Under the pieces are notes generated by a model that was given only the letters and a program-made list of their open reading frames with translations, was not told where the DNA came from and made no database searches. The position numbers and the translations under genes were made by a program. Of a DNA stretch of 64,000 nucleotides, positions 33,079-48,000 are shown piece by piece; position 1 is the stretch's first letter, and the number at the start of each line of letters is the position of its first letter. The DNA is from Ischnura elegans. Its lineage: Eukaryota; Arthropoda; Insecta; Odonata; Coenagrionidae. The stretch spans positions 6,076,001-6,140,000 of the forward strand of contig NC_060252.1 in the NCBI RefSeq assembly GCF_921293095.1, given 5' to 3'.

Positions 33079-36000
33079 GTACGCTCATCAGAATTGTGTG
33101 TGATTTTGTATTATTTTTTGTGCACGTTACCTACTTATGTGTTTCAATTGACAGTTTTTGCAGCAGTATCGTCATTTTCAATCAACTCTGGAAGTTTTTC
33201 GACTGAAGCCCGATCAGTTCAACAAAAACCTGGACGAGTTGGTTATGTTTCTAGCTCAGGTACGTATAACAGGGCTAGTGATTGACAATTCCTTCATTAT
33301 TGCTTAGAATTTTTGACAATGTGTGCAATCGTGATATCGCGGCTACTTCTATCAAGTTAATGCTTTGTTTCGCTGTTACAATAGCCATTAGTCAATCGGA
33401 AGAACAGCCGAAGAAGTGTCCTCGACTATGAGGAAGGATGAAGGTATGAATAACACTTTGACCCACAGTATGGTCATATTTCTTCAAGCTTCTAAAGATT
33501 TTTTGTTGTATATATATTGTGAACATAGAACAAAAAAATGGTGGAAGATATTATATGATATCTTCCACTGTGGGAATATGGATCACTACCCCTATGAAAA
33601 AATTGTATAAACCTGTATAAAATTTGTATACATTCTTATACAATTGTCATGACAATGTATAAGAATGTATACAAATTTTATGCAGGTTTATGCAATTTTT
33701 TCATAGGGGTATGTTTTCTGTTAATGGAGAAAGAATAGAGAAAATGAAGTAGACGTAGAGGATTAGAAACGACTGTAAGTGCTGAAGTTGTTGGGTGTAG
33801 AGAGCCAGCTTCTAGATGAGGTACGGAGGAAACGCATTGTTCCGATTGGATGAGTTTTGAGGGTGGAGGGGGATCATAAATGCTGAGTTAAGGTAAGGAT
33901 GCTTAGTGTGCGAAGGAGTGGAAAAGTAGTACCACACCTATCTTCCATTAGCACCACATAAATTAATATCGTAATTATGTACTATGTAAGCACACCCAGT
34001 TTTAATGATTCTTACTTCTCACTATTCTAAATTTCGGCAACCATAAAAATGAAGAAAAAAGTCAATTTGCCATCGCGCTGGGCATTACTTGGATGTGAAA
34101 TTCTGCTCTGTCAAACTCTAGCGAACTTATTACATTTACACGAATAGTATCATGTATGTAGGAGTGTCTCTGCATGCTGCTGCCATGGCCTCACTAATAA
34201 AGTTTGAGATAATGCAAACAGCGCAGTGTTTCATTTTTCTACATTCCCCTCGTTAGAGAAGGGGACCCTCCCCCTTGGATATAACCTCAGTATTAGTATT
34301 TATTTTGTCCTTCTGATGAAAAGGTTTGGAATTATTGTCTCTTCAATTTCACTTTTCTTTTCCAGGTGTCACACTGTTACCCTGTACTGCTGGAAACTTA
34401 TCCTCAGCAGTTAATGGACATCCTGGAGTCTCACCATACTGTTTTAGATAGTAATATGCGAATGGTAATTAATTTATAGGGATTGGAATTGTTTTTAAAG
34501 TATTAGTTAATGCTAATTTAATTTTTTTAATCCATTGTAACTTTTAAATGTCTTTAACTTTCAGTCATTTTGTAGAGCTCTCATCCTCCTCCGGAACAAA
34601 GGACTTCTGAAACCAACAGCCTTGTTATCTTTATTTTTCTCGCTTCTTCGCTGCCAGGACAAGAGCCTGCGAAAATTTCTTAAAAATCATATTGTGTCTG
34701 ATATATTTAACACAAATGTGAAACACAAAGATGCTCGTCTGAATGCCGTGAGTAAAGAATTTGTTTGGATGATGTAGAAAAATGAGAAAAACTATTTGAA
34801 ATGGAATTGTTGACGATTGGAAGTCCACTTAGCATTCTCAATTTTTTGTTTCAATATTGTTTGTATGAAAAGGGTGTGATGGTAGACGTTATAGGTTGGT
34901 GTACAGTGTTTTGATGTGGATTCTATTAACAGTGGTCGTTTACTTTCATTTAGGCTTTGCAGAACTTCATGTTTGGGATGCTGAAAGACAGTAATGCCAA
35001 AGCTGCAAAGATGTCTGTTGTAAGTAGATAAAAATGTGTAGTAGTCATGATGGTCCCCCCTCTTGTGTAGCATTATCCTTCCATTCCATTCTTTTATTAG
35101 AAGTAATTATCGTATTACATTTAAGTCTAGATTGTCAATGGGCATATTATCAGATTTGAGTATTTTCTTCGCAAGATATATTGTTCTCATTTGGCATTTT
35201 ACATTTTAAAAGTCAGATTGTGAGCAATACAAGATTTTCAAATAGGAAAGCAAGTCTACCCTTGACTTTTATGGCTACTCCAGTGTCTATCTCTATCAAT
35301 TAATTGAATTTGGTATTATGTATGTATGTATGTATAATGATATTTGGTTCTCCATTTTTAGGATATAATGATAGAATTGTATAAGAAAAATACGTGGAAT
35401 GATGCTAAGTCAGTGAATGTGATTGCCACAGCTCTCTTCTCCAAGGTCACCAAGGTAATTTTATAATATTTTTATCTTCATCTTTAATCTAAGTGTCAGA
35501 CAAAAGTAGGCAAACAAAGTTGAATGTTGAATTTATGGAAGATGAATACCAAAAGACAGACCAATGAATACAATCTTGCCAAAATGTGCTAATCTTAGAC
35601 CTCATGTACACCAAAGCACAGTCAAATGTAAAAAGCTTGAAAATGAAACAGCTATCTTGTTGTTTTGCCTCTTGTGGATTTAATACTCTATCAAATACGC
35701 TGTAATATATGCTCTATAATATGTTGTGGGTTATTAAAGCCAGAGCAATGAGTGAAATTTCAGCAGTTTGATCGTATGGCAGTGAGTTTTCCAAAATTAG
35801 TACCGTGGAAAGTACCTAGTGAAGCACTGCCAAGACATAAATGATCATAGTCCACCTGAGGTTTTTTTTACATTTATATGTATATGGACTGAATATTTTT
35901 CAAACAAGTTGAATGTGTTACTAGGAATTGATTTGGTGAATATTTTTGTTTCTAATTTTTCAGGTTGTGGTTGCTGCTTTGAAGTTCTTCCTGGGGTCTG

Positions 36001-39000
36001 ACCCCACTGAGAAAAATTCTGATGAAAGTGATTCAGATGTAAGTATAATAGTGAGTATGTACGTACCAGTCCCCCAGAACTAGGGCTTTAGGCATGTTCC
36101 TATTTTTTATATTGCTATACCCCGCAATCTTGGTCTGTATGCTCCGAACTTTCACTATTCACGACCACTACACCAGGAACTCTAGCAATTTACATGTAAA
36201 GTTCATCAAAACCAGTAAAACCAGCCTTTCCCCCCTTAACATGGGACTACTACTATACAAGCTTCCTAGAAATATTAAGATGTTTTAAAAAATGTCGTGT
36301 TTTAAATTTAAGGTGAAGGAGTTCTTTTTGATACATTTATTTTATTCTATTGACGAATATTTAACTATGTAAATATGTTCTGTATGGGTAATGTTTATTA
36401 TTATTTCCTTAATGTCTTTTTTTGTAACTAAACATTGATGTGCCGTATATCATGGAACATCTTTGTACCAAGATCTCCAGGCAAATAAATATTATTATTA
36501 TTATTATTGTTATTTTGAAGCCAGTTCAGTGCTGTGGCCAGTAGAGGCGCCACTAGACGAAGAGCCCAGTGGGAGCATTACGTTGCATTGCAAAGCATTG
36601 GATTTTGTTGGCAATAGATACTGAATTTAAGGTGAAAACCGTCTATATAATACATTATTTGTAATGCAAATAACATCCAAATTAAATGTTCAAGTTAAGA
36701 TGTATCTTAAGGAATGCAATTATTTAACCAGGCGGAGAAAAGAGATAGTTGTAAGGGCGACGAAACCGGGAAGGAAATTATTATGTTCGCTTCAGCACTG
36801 CGGTGAATTAGGAGTCAACATAAATTAAGGAAAGAAAGGAATTAGGTGTCAGCATAAATTAAGGAAAACGTGCCACCTTTAATTGAGGTCAAAATGGGAC
36901 AATTGCTCCGGAAACCAGTAAAATTCTACGTGTGAAGGCAAGGGGGCATGGCCAAATTGCGCATTAGCCATGTTACCGGAACCTGCTATAACACAGTCCT
37001 ACGAGGCAACGTCCAATTTCTAATCTTTAGTCATTAAAAACAACTTTGGGCATTTTTCGTGGCAGTTGCGATGAAATTAAATAGTACATGCCCTATAAAT
37101 TAATTCATGCTGGATTACAGCCATTGTGACCCGCAGGAAGACAATTAACAACGGCCAATGAGGTGTTCAGTCAAACATATTTGACTCAAATGTTACTTGG
37201 AAAACAATGTCTGGCAATACGAAAATTGCATTAATTTTAACTTTCTGAGTCTTAATCTGGAAATGAAAGATCGATTGAAGATGCTGCTATGAAATCGTCA
37301 TTTCTTCTCCGAACATAATTCGCATTCGATCGTCGCCACTGAACTCGTCATGAACTGCTCCTGTAGGATATAAATATTGACCAAACCCCAAATTAAAATA
37401 ATTTTTTTCAGTGGCACTACATGGAAATACCTTAACACTTTAATTTATATGATTCCATTTCTACTGTCAAGGCCCCTGAAAAAGAGCTAAGCCACCTCTT
37501 GTAATGCAAGTTAGCACTGAACTCAACTACAACCGAAAAATTAATCAATCACCGCGTTTCCGTATAAATTATTAAATGTTTAAAATCCATACGAAAAAGC
37601 CGAAACATTTTGATTTTCAAAGAAAAACATAATCAAACATAAACATTTATTTAACAGCCAAATTTCAAAACATAAATTCATGTTACATAAATTCAGGGTA
37701 AAATCCTTTCGAGGAATAGCTTTTTGCCATAAATTCTGTATTTCTGGCTTCGACGGGACTTTGAATAAAGAGTATTCCGTCTTGGAGCTGCCATAGCCGG
37801 TGGAACAATTCGGCACAACACACGACCACGGCATCTCTCTGAAAGAGATAAACAATCGGAATTTAAAAAAAAGGAAACCATTTCTATGTTCACTATAACA
37901 AACGAACTATATTGCTGTGGTAAATAGCCTCCGTAGCTCGCTCAATCTTCAAATTGAAGTTTTTTACAAATGTGCTCTCGATCGCAATTAATGCTGAATC
38001 ATATCCTCAGGGCTCTTGAGGTTGGGCTCTTCTACTGGTGGCACTACTCCCAAGCCAAAGCGGAGAATGCATGAACTGGCTTCAAAAAAGGAACGTGGAT
38101 TCCAATGGGCTGGGATAGGGAGTTCCAGGGGGCTGGTACGTACGTATTGTTCATTGAAACGTTGGAAGGAGAAATGGAGGACCTGACCCGGTGCGAAATC
38201 CGAGAAAACTTTTCTGCGTTACATTATTTCTTGCTAAAACTGCATACCAGAGTTGATATCAAATCTGGCTGCTGGAAGAATATTTCTTAAACATTCTTAT
38301 ATTTTAAAATGTTAGCTGAGCTTGCAAGGCAGCGTAGCTTTTCTGAAAAAAATGTCAATTGCACACAATTAACCCTCGTGTCCATCAACATTAGAGAGGA
38401 TTCCACTGGGCAGTTCTGCAGGCATTTTAACTTTTTCGTCAACGTCTAATATCTCCCCTAGCAATTCTCTTCTCACAACATTCCATCCCTTGTTTCACTT
38501 CCTATTGTGTAGTTATTGTTGGTGCATTAATGCCTCCATATAGTGTACGAGGGGACCAGTGAATGATGGCTTCACTTATAACAGAGGTGTTGTGAGGTTC
38601 TGTTGACACAGGATGAGAAATGCAATCATGCATTTTGAAAATGCACCCATAAATGTAGCAACTGCCGTCTACCTTGAGGACTTCAGTTTTGAAGGAATGA
38701 GAAATTCTGATCTCATTAACTTACAAAATGTATTTGATGATACTGGAATTGGCTTTTGAATGTTACTCCATTTGCGGGGTCTTTTGTTTTGGATCAGAGC
38801 ATCTGATATGAAGACTGGAGCTATTCAGGAGTTCTTTTCGCAGAATTCCTGAATATTATTCATCAGGAGAAATGAAAACTGGAGATATTTATCATAATAA
38901 AAACACCCTAACCTAAAGAATGTCTGAAAATATATGTGCACATTTCACTGTTTACAAAGGCAATACTTAATTCTAAGGAGGTCTCATAATTTTAGATGCT

Positions 39001-42000
39001 GGTTTCAAGTGTTTTTTGTCTATTCATTGTGAATGGGACGGGCCCCGGAGCCGAGTTAAGGCTTTGTAATACCTTCGTTTTCTAGAAATTTTACAATATG
39101 GAGCTTTGTAATCTGGGGCATACAATGGTTATCTTTTATTGAAGTGCATCTTTCCTGGTCTAATGTGTTATGTTTTTGTCTGTAGGAAGAAGAGGTCACA
39201 GCCAAAGAGATAATGAAGGCAAATAAAGTGAACAAGAAGAGCCGAAAGCGAGGAAAGCAGTTGAAAAAAGCGAAGCAAGTGCTAAGTGTAAGGACACAAT
39301 GTAAATCCATATTTTCCTATATAACTTCATAGTTTATTTTATTTTATTTTTTAACCTCCCAAGATTTACATAATGGTATTATTGTGTTTTTTATTGATAA
39401 ATTTATATACTGATGAACGTCTCATGTTGCGAATGGATTCACCTTATCACTGTGACATCAGGGTCAGAATTTGACCTCTCCTAAGTATAATCCTCCCCGA
39501 AAAGTCGCTTGCTTATCCAAATATTAGCATTCATGGAACAAAGAATTCAATCAAGTAGGAACTTACAGTTTTAAAACTTTAAAATCATCTGGCTACTTTA
39601 GCTGAGTGGAAGAAAACCCACGTACTAGCCAGGTGTCTACAGAATCATTTGTCTTCTCCTGTAATCAAATGAAAATCTGCCAAATAATGCTGAGTACTCT
39701 AACTACTAATAGTATATATTTTCTTTTGGTAATCATTGTATGTTTCAGTAGCATGTAAGTTTAATCACTACTAAACAAAGATTGAAGTATGATTTTTAAA
39801 TTGCAAGTTTGACATCTTCTATAGCTCATGAACTACAACTCCTATTAAAAATACAAGAAACTTGTTTCTTGCACATTTTATGCACTTAATTTTCTCCCTT
39901 TTTATGTATTGTGTCATTGGAGGTCACAGTTTTCCCATTGTAGGCAGAAAACATTTTAAAAGGTCGCCTTGGTGTGAGGTCTGCCTCACCCCCATCTTAC
40001 CCCAAGGGTGTTGCGGTTTGTGGTTGAAATATGGCCCAACTGCTGTGCAAAATTTTGTAACTAAACAATCTTTCTCTCCTATTTTCCATTGACTATACTG
40101 ATGTGGTTATACTGAAGGTTTTTTTTTCTTCTTGTGCTAGATCTCTGTTCAAATTATATTAAAATTGTGGTCATACTTGAAGTGGGGGTACTGAATTTTC
40201 CAAAATGGATTTCATGAAATCAAATACATTTTACAATTAATTCGTTTTTCTCTCCGTTTCTGGATTTCCAGTGTGTTGTTTAATGTCTGATGACAAGTTT
40301 CCCCAGCATCTAAAGGTCAGAAGTAGAGTTCTATGCAAAATGGGCCTAAATATGTGGCCAAAGTGGTCATAGTATGGGTCATTTTTCAGTTTCACCTCTT
40401 ATGGGTATGTGTATGTGCAGCACCATTTTGCTCCAAACTCCACTTCTGAGCTGAAAATGCTGGCAGAACTGCCAGCGAAACTGTTGTCGTCAGGTGTGTG
40501 TAGCAACAAGGTGGCAACCCAGAAGTCATGAGAGCATCTAGTACTCATCCCATTTATTTTTGCGAGGAAAACATGAGTTACCTATCAACGCTAAACTCTA
40601 GTGATCAGATTAAGTGAAGCTCTTCTAATCAAGCTCATCAATATAAAATGTATCTTGACGTAAGTTGAAGTTGTTGTTATGAGCTGGTCTCCTTTCTGAC
40701 TGCCTTCGTTAAAAGCAGAATTTTTTAAATGGTGAATGGGTATTTTGTAACAGGGAATGGCTTTCACTTTTGTAAAAGCTGGACTTAGCTATTAAGTGGG
40801 CTCTGTTATAACAAGTGTACTCAGCTTTTGCTCATTCTCCACTCACTGCGAGGGTAAGTCAATTATTATCTGCAATGTAGTTATAAAAAATTATATATAT
40901 GCAATATTAATTCCATACTGCTCACGAATTTTATATAAAATTCATAGGCAGAACCATGACTTATTTACAGACAATGTGCCACTTCATCAATTGCACTAGT
41001 TTGTCTAAGAGAACCATTTCACGTGAACGCTCAATGTTTTCTTCATTTGTGGTGGTTTAACGGTTGTCCGTCTCCTTCATAGTGAGAAACCCTTGTGCTA
41101 CCATTTTGGAATTTTTCAATCCATTCATAGGCACTCTGTTGTGGCAAAACACTGTTCCGGTACAATACAAAAGTCTTTGATGAATTTTGGCCCCTGATAC
41201 TCCTTCCGACTACCAAAAATGGATCACTGAACGTTGCTCTTCTTTGGTGCAAGTAGAAAGCGGAACAGCCATGATTAACAGCACGACAGCGATAATTAAA
41301 CTAATCTAGAATCTTGAAACTTGCAAAAATATTAGAGCAAATAAACAAAGATTGTGTCTTCAGAAAATGACAGAACTACCAAAATAAACAAAGATACAAT
41401 TTCCGTATATGCCTGAATATAGTCCCCCCTTTTTTTCCAAAAATGCCCGTGGTAAAAGTAAAGACTATATTGAAACGCATTTTTTTAACTTTTCCCAAAA
41501 CTGAAGCCTCAGAATTAGGGGGGGACTATATTTGGAGAAATACGGTAAATTGCGGATAATAATTGACTTTCCCTTGTATTTTATCTCAGTTGCTTACTTT
41601 TTTCCATTCTTCTGTGCTAATCTGTGAGGAAAAGGAAGACGTGGAAAGGCACCATGATACAATTGTTAGTCACATCACATCAATTCCAGAATTAATTTCC
41701 TTTTCGCTTTCAGTTGCCCAATTTGACATTTACTCCATAAAATTATATTGTGTATGGCTTTTAAGTATAGAATTTTATTGATTCACTTTTCACTGGAATT
41801 AATTAATTGAAAAGTTATTCGAAAGATTCCAATTATTAAAATGCTCTTATCAAATTTGCAATTTCAGAACAAGAAGAAGAAAAACTCTGCTCCTGCCTTT
41901 AACTTCTCAGCATTACACCTTATACATGATCCACAAGGTATTTCTCATCTTAATTTCCTCTTCAATTCCCTTTGCTTGACATGATTCCTTATTGAGCATA

Positions 42001-45000
42001 GTTGATCGGCTAAAGTGTAAGCAGTGTTTTCTACATTTTAGGGACCCTTTTTGTTGACTACTTTTTCTAGGAGTACATTTTTGTCTAGTGTGGTCAGATT
42101 TATTTTATCTTGTGTTGAAGTGTAGTGAGTGAATAGTGATAGCTTTAATTATCTTGTGTTTAGGGATTTTAGCATAAAATATTAAGGAAAGAAATCTTAG
42201 AGGTCATCATCATAGCCTTTGCCTCATTTATGTGGGAGTCAACATTGTAAGCTCATCAGCGTCATTAGGTGGGGGTCCTCAGTTTAGATAAACAATTTTT
42301 AAATTACAGAATGAAGCTTCGTACTGCTTTCTTGTGAAGGCAAATTAATTTTTCACAGTGAATTTTGGGTATGTTGGTACAGTTCTGTTCATAGAAATAG
42401 CCCAAAGCCATGCAATGTTTGTTGTGAGTTGATGCCAAAGTCACAACTCAGCTGAGCCCCACTCCTGTGTAGGGCAATGTGCGTTCACTCACCCACTGGG
42501 CAAAGTAAACCTATCCAGTCATTCAGAAGTTCTGTCCAGAGGATATCAGTTAGATGACTGGCAAAATTGTCATCACTTGAAGAAACTGAAATGCCTAAGA
42601 GCCTCTTCCATCCATTTATAAAAGCTTTACCGTGTTACAACGTCCATAATTTCTTATTCCTGTAACAATATACCTACTGGATACCTAGTTGTTAAAATTT
42701 TGAGTAGTGTCATTGAGAGATGCATGTCTCTCTGATGCCCCTGGTGTAAATGCAACCAGCACAACACTTTTGTGTAAAAAGTACCATAACCTCAAAGTCA
42801 CCATTTTTTGGGTTGAATTTGTTTCAGTGAGGTTTCACAATACTGAGGTTTGGTGTTGATCGTCAGAAGTTCGACGTTCTACAACCATGAATTATGATTT
42901 TGGTCGATTATTACTAATTCCTTAATTGAGAAAATTCTATTTGTTATTGTTCATGCTAAGTAGTTATTTAAATAGCCATGTACCCTACATTCTTGGATTT
43001 CAGGGCTTGCAGAAAGATTATTCCAGCAGCTGGAGAAGAAAAACGAGAGGTTTGAAGTGAAGTTGATGACACTGGATATCATTTCGAGACTAATAGGCTT
43101 GCATCAACTCTTTCTGTTCAACTATTACCCATACATTCAACGCTTCATGCAGCCACATCAAAGAGGTAAATTCTTGAGAGGTGGAGAGAATTTGAGAATT
43201 CTGAATTGCTGTGAGATTTTTTTTAGCTCATGTAGAGCAGCAGTCGGTCTTTTTGCATCAGCAATTTACATAGTACAATATCTTCATTTATTTAAGCCTT
43301 GTGTGGGATGTGTGGTCCGACTACTTTGCTCATTGCTCCTACTATATTGGTTTTTGTATTACAATCCTCTAGTGTATACCAGCTCAAATTCTCTACAGTT
43401 TTTAAGAAGGATGGTTTGGTCTGGTTTTTAGTTCTACCGTTACTTGAGTTAAGAACTGAAATTGGAACAGATCCCAAAAAGACTTTACACCAAAATAATT
43501 TGTGCGATTTTGGAAACTTTTATTGAGCATAATTTACTTGAAATGGAATTGTTTCTTGAATCCAATCAGCTGTGAGTATTATTTTAGGTAGCTTCCCTCA
43601 TGAAACTCCTTTGACTTCAATTTATTCTCTGAATATCGTGCTCCTATCCTTTATTTGTATTTTCTGTGGTTCTTTTTAAATGAAATGAAATTTTTTTAAA
43701 TGGAATTCTTTTTGAATGGTAGGTAATGAAATGACATTTTGTAGTTTTTATAATCAACACAGAAGAGTGAAATAAAAAGTGAATGCTATTTAATAAATAT
43801 TGTAAAGCATCTAGTTTCATACATCAAGAACACAGTTATCGCTACTCGTATATAATCATTATATTACTTCCAGTGCATCATTTTTTATGAAATACGAGTT
43901 CTTTGTGTACTTTATGGTTGTTTAACAATGTTAGACTTTGAAAATATGTATATTGGTTCCCCTAAACACTGCTAAAATCATTAAAATCTGATGACGAGCT
44001 GCACTCGTAATTGCGCCATATGGCATTGGAAGTTAGTTCGTGACGTGCCAGACTGGTCATTTCAGTGCATGGGATTAACTTTTGAAAATTAAGACATGGA
44101 AATTAAAGCATTAAGAACCTGCTGTGACGTATTTCAAACCTGCTGCATTAGTGATGTGGTGGTGATATTATATTTTGCAATAATTGCAATGGGAAAAAAT
44201 TCCGCCGGACCGTGAATCAAAGCATGGACCTTTGGAATTCTAAACCACTGTTCCATCCAAGTTCCTAAATTCCTATGGCAATCAACCAAGGTTAGTGGTG
44301 CTGGATGTTAGGTGAACCATTAACTTGTTAAAATTGCCATGGGAATCAAAGAACCGTAGTGGTCTGCACTATGGGGTGGGAAGCCGAGGGTCAACGGTTT
44401 GAATGATGTTAGCCCTGGGGAATATTTTCATATGGCTAATATTATGGAAGAAAAACATTAACCAAGAATCGATACCAGGAACCAAACTGGAGTAGGAACT
44501 GACTAAGAAGTGATACCAACCCATTCTTAATTTTATGTAAACAATAAAGTATAGGATCTGTCATGGAGAATTCTATTTCAGCCTTCTAGAGCTGAATTAA
44601 CTTGATGAAATTGTCATTGCACTATGGAACATATTTTATCCACACCTCTCAAATCTGATGGTGAACAGGTGGACCTCACATAACACTGTGGATATGTTCA
44701 TAAAAAGTGTCGTGATAGGTGAGAGATCTATTTCATGTAGTATAATTTACATTTGATGTGCTTTAGGCTGCCTTTTGTGTGAAGACCCTTATACAGTTGA
44801 TATGGCTCAATGATCCGAAATCCAAGTGATTACTGTATTTGCACGAATCTAAGACGAGGTTTTTTTCCCTCCTAACTCCTGCAGAAAAGAGGGTTCGTCT
44901 TACAATCGGATGCAAAATTCTCGATGTCAATCAGGTTGCATAATTTACGTAAAAAAATATGGATACTTGAGTTTGCCACCTGATAGCTATACAACGAAAA

Positions 45001-48000
45001 ATCAAAGTCAAAAATAGCTAAACATTAATTTAGCTTATTTAATTTTGCGTTCAAGTAAGTAAACAAACATTTTCCATTTTTGGCAGCAGGCAAAGATTCG
45101 GTGCGTGCCGCGGATCAGTCGCCGGGTGCACTTCTGCCATATCCGCGAGATCGCCTGCTTTAGCCTGTGTTCGGCTCCATTCAAGTTAAAGCTCGATCAA
45201 CTCACAAAGAGTTCGTGTGATTGGTTACAATTTACCTAAGTTGTTACGTTAAAGCCTCAATGCCGTCGCGGAATAAACTGCTACAAAGTCGTTGCATTTT
45301 TCTCAGAGCAACAGTAAGAAGGCAACATGATTTGCCTCTGATTTGAGAGATCGATTCAGTTGTGATCCTGTGCCTTTCAGAGTATTATGATGGCAGAGAA
45401 AAGAAGTCATTACACTGCCGCTTTCTAAAGAAAAGTTATACGGTGGAACCCCGATCTATCGTTCCCGCATTGATAATTTTCCCGCATTCATTGTTCGCCG
45501 TTTCTGGTCCCAAATAAAGTTCCATATAGACAATGTAATTTTTTCGCGCATCTATCTATCCCCGAAGTATCGTTTTCCCACATTGATCGTTTGAAGATCT
45601 CGGTCCCGACTCACAATTTTCCCGCATCCATCGTTTGACGAAAATGAGACGAAATAAATAAATGAATACAATGTGTCTTTAATTATGGCTAATAACAGGC
45701 ACATAGTATGAATCTTCCCTAGGAGATGGAACTACCATTGGGAGAAGATCAGTGCCGTGGGAGATCAACATTAGCGCATTTCCCAAGATCCGTTATCCCC
45801 CTCCATTCAGCACTCGCCTCCCCCCCTCTGAAGCTTTCCTCTTCTCAAAAATCAAACTAAAGGTCCCAGCCCGCGCAGGGATCGTATTGCGAAGACCTTA
45901 GCTTCGAAAGAAAATATCAAGTTACTCGAGAACAAAAGAAACCTTTTCATTCCTCTCCCTTTCTCGTCCGCTGACTTTTTTTAGCCGACTTGCTTCAAAG
46001 TTCCCCTTTCCTGGAGGTCAACTGCTGCATGAATCACCTATTAGCCCTAAGGGTGTCTAAAAATGAATTTTGGCAATTGGTATTATGCTTTTATTATATT
46101 GAGATATTAGTCACGTGCACGTAAATCGAAAAAGGACGAGACCAAACACGATGTATTTCTAACGTTATTTAAGCATTTTTAAGCAAGGAGCTAGTTGGAA
46201 AAATACGATGGTGATTTTGGCGAAACTCGAAATCCTCATGGCTGAGCTTCTCGGCAGTTAATGCAACATATTTTTCCAAAAGCAGGATAACAGGTTGTTA
46301 TCAGTTATCAATTTACGAGTTATACCATAAGTCTCTCTTGTCAGTGTTACTGACGAAGGTATATCTTCTCAGGATATTTTGTTTCTGCCTACAAACAATC
46401 CGAATTCATCTGCCCATCTGATGCTACGCTAGAATTGCGTACGCCATACGGGATAGCATCAGTTCCGAACTTCACATCGTACGAGTGGTTCCCTACTTTC
46501 CAGGGTGGCTTGCCTTCATACCACCGAGTGTTTTCCGTGTGGGTTTAATATAGTCAGGTTTCATTTTCACTAGTTTAATTTTTTTCGTCTTCGGACCATA
46601 TAAACAGTATGATCTAAATGTCTCGATAAAGTACTAGTAATCCTGTAATTAGCTAAAATCTTGTTTGAATCCTTTACTGAATATCATAATTAGGCGCCAA
46701 AAATCCTGCGGTTCCTGGGACATAGGCAACCTAGCCTAACATTCTCGCATTGATCGTTAATTCGTATCGTTATTCGGAAAAAAAAAATTTCCCTAGTGGA
46801 GTTCGAAAAAAGGGGGGTCGTCTTAGATTCGTGCAAATACGGTATTATCTTTTGTGGAGCCAGTTACTTAGTGAATGTATCAAGCTAAGTCGTGTTCTTC
46901 TTTGCTTTTCCAATGCTCATAAATAGGTGACATGAAAGTTGTGGAAAGCTCCTTTGTTGAGCTGAAGAAAGAAGATGACATGAAATGGAGATAAATCTTG
47001 AGACTCAGTGGTGTTATACCAAAAACAGTGTTAAATGAGGGATGTATGTTGTTAAGATGGACTCGGCATAAAAAAAAAGCAATAATTTTTTCCTGAGTCA
47101 CGGCTTCATTTTTTGCTGCAAGTGCATCCATTTCTTGATAGAATTTCTCCTGCTTCAGTCCCAATATCGGAAGAATTTTAACCTCTGCATCTTCTGAGGC
47201 TCATAGGCACTTTTGGCAACTTCCAATGACTTGTGCCTTTTTACTTGGTACACATAAGGCATGCAAGGGACAGGGAGAGTTATGGAACGGTGTTATTGTT
47301 AAAAAAGGCCCATGTTTTTCTGAGTTCATAAATCCCAGGGTAAAACATTGGAGCTGTTTATTCCTCTGCAACAATGGGCTAGAATTTCTTTTAAGAAGTG
47401 GGTCAACCCCTGAGCATCAATCGGTGAAAATTCCTGTACTTATTGGGTGAATATCAAATTGTAATAGTTTTTATGCTAATGCAAATGAGTGAATCTGAGT
47501 GAACTGCGCAATTGCATACTTTGGCAGTGAACTCAAATAGCAAATAGTTTTGCTGATTATTTCGCATCCATTTTTAACTTGATGTTTTTCTTGCAGAGGT
47601 CACTCGCATTCTTCAGTTTGCTGCACAATCTGCTCATGAGCTTGTTCCACCTGACGTAAGACATCAATTATATTTCCTTTCTTCATTACCCTTATTACCA
47701 TGAATACTTTTTAACCTTGCAGCACTGAACTTCTAAAATTATGTTTTTTTTTCCTCTGTTATAATCATTGCATGCTCAGTTGTTTTAACACCATATTTTT
47801 TCTGTTATTGACTTTCAATGGTATTTCTTCCTTTATTCTCATGACCTTTCTCTTCTTTTGCACTTGCAGATTATTGAGCCTGTCCTCAAAACTTTGGTGA
47901 ACAATTTTGTTACTGAGAGGAACTCATCAGATGTAATAGCTGTAGGGTAAGTAGCATAACATTGTGTCTACAGTTTAGTGATTACAGTCAACTCTCTATT

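Larger units (their letters stand above)
40280..40500 (+). mobile_element. Hammerhead-bearing inverted pair, locus 5
   Basis: The right arm holds a good hammerhead-like fold (40446-40493), and the left arm (40287-40320, minus) a copy with a shortened helix II. Limits and TSD are not defined. Lies in SDAD1 intron 8. Confidence 0.5.

Noticed and set aside
43990-44025. CTGATGACGAGC...CTCG, resembling a hammerhead core and helix II
   Set aside because: The GAAA segment is replaced by TAATT and no cleavage triplet or helix I is present.
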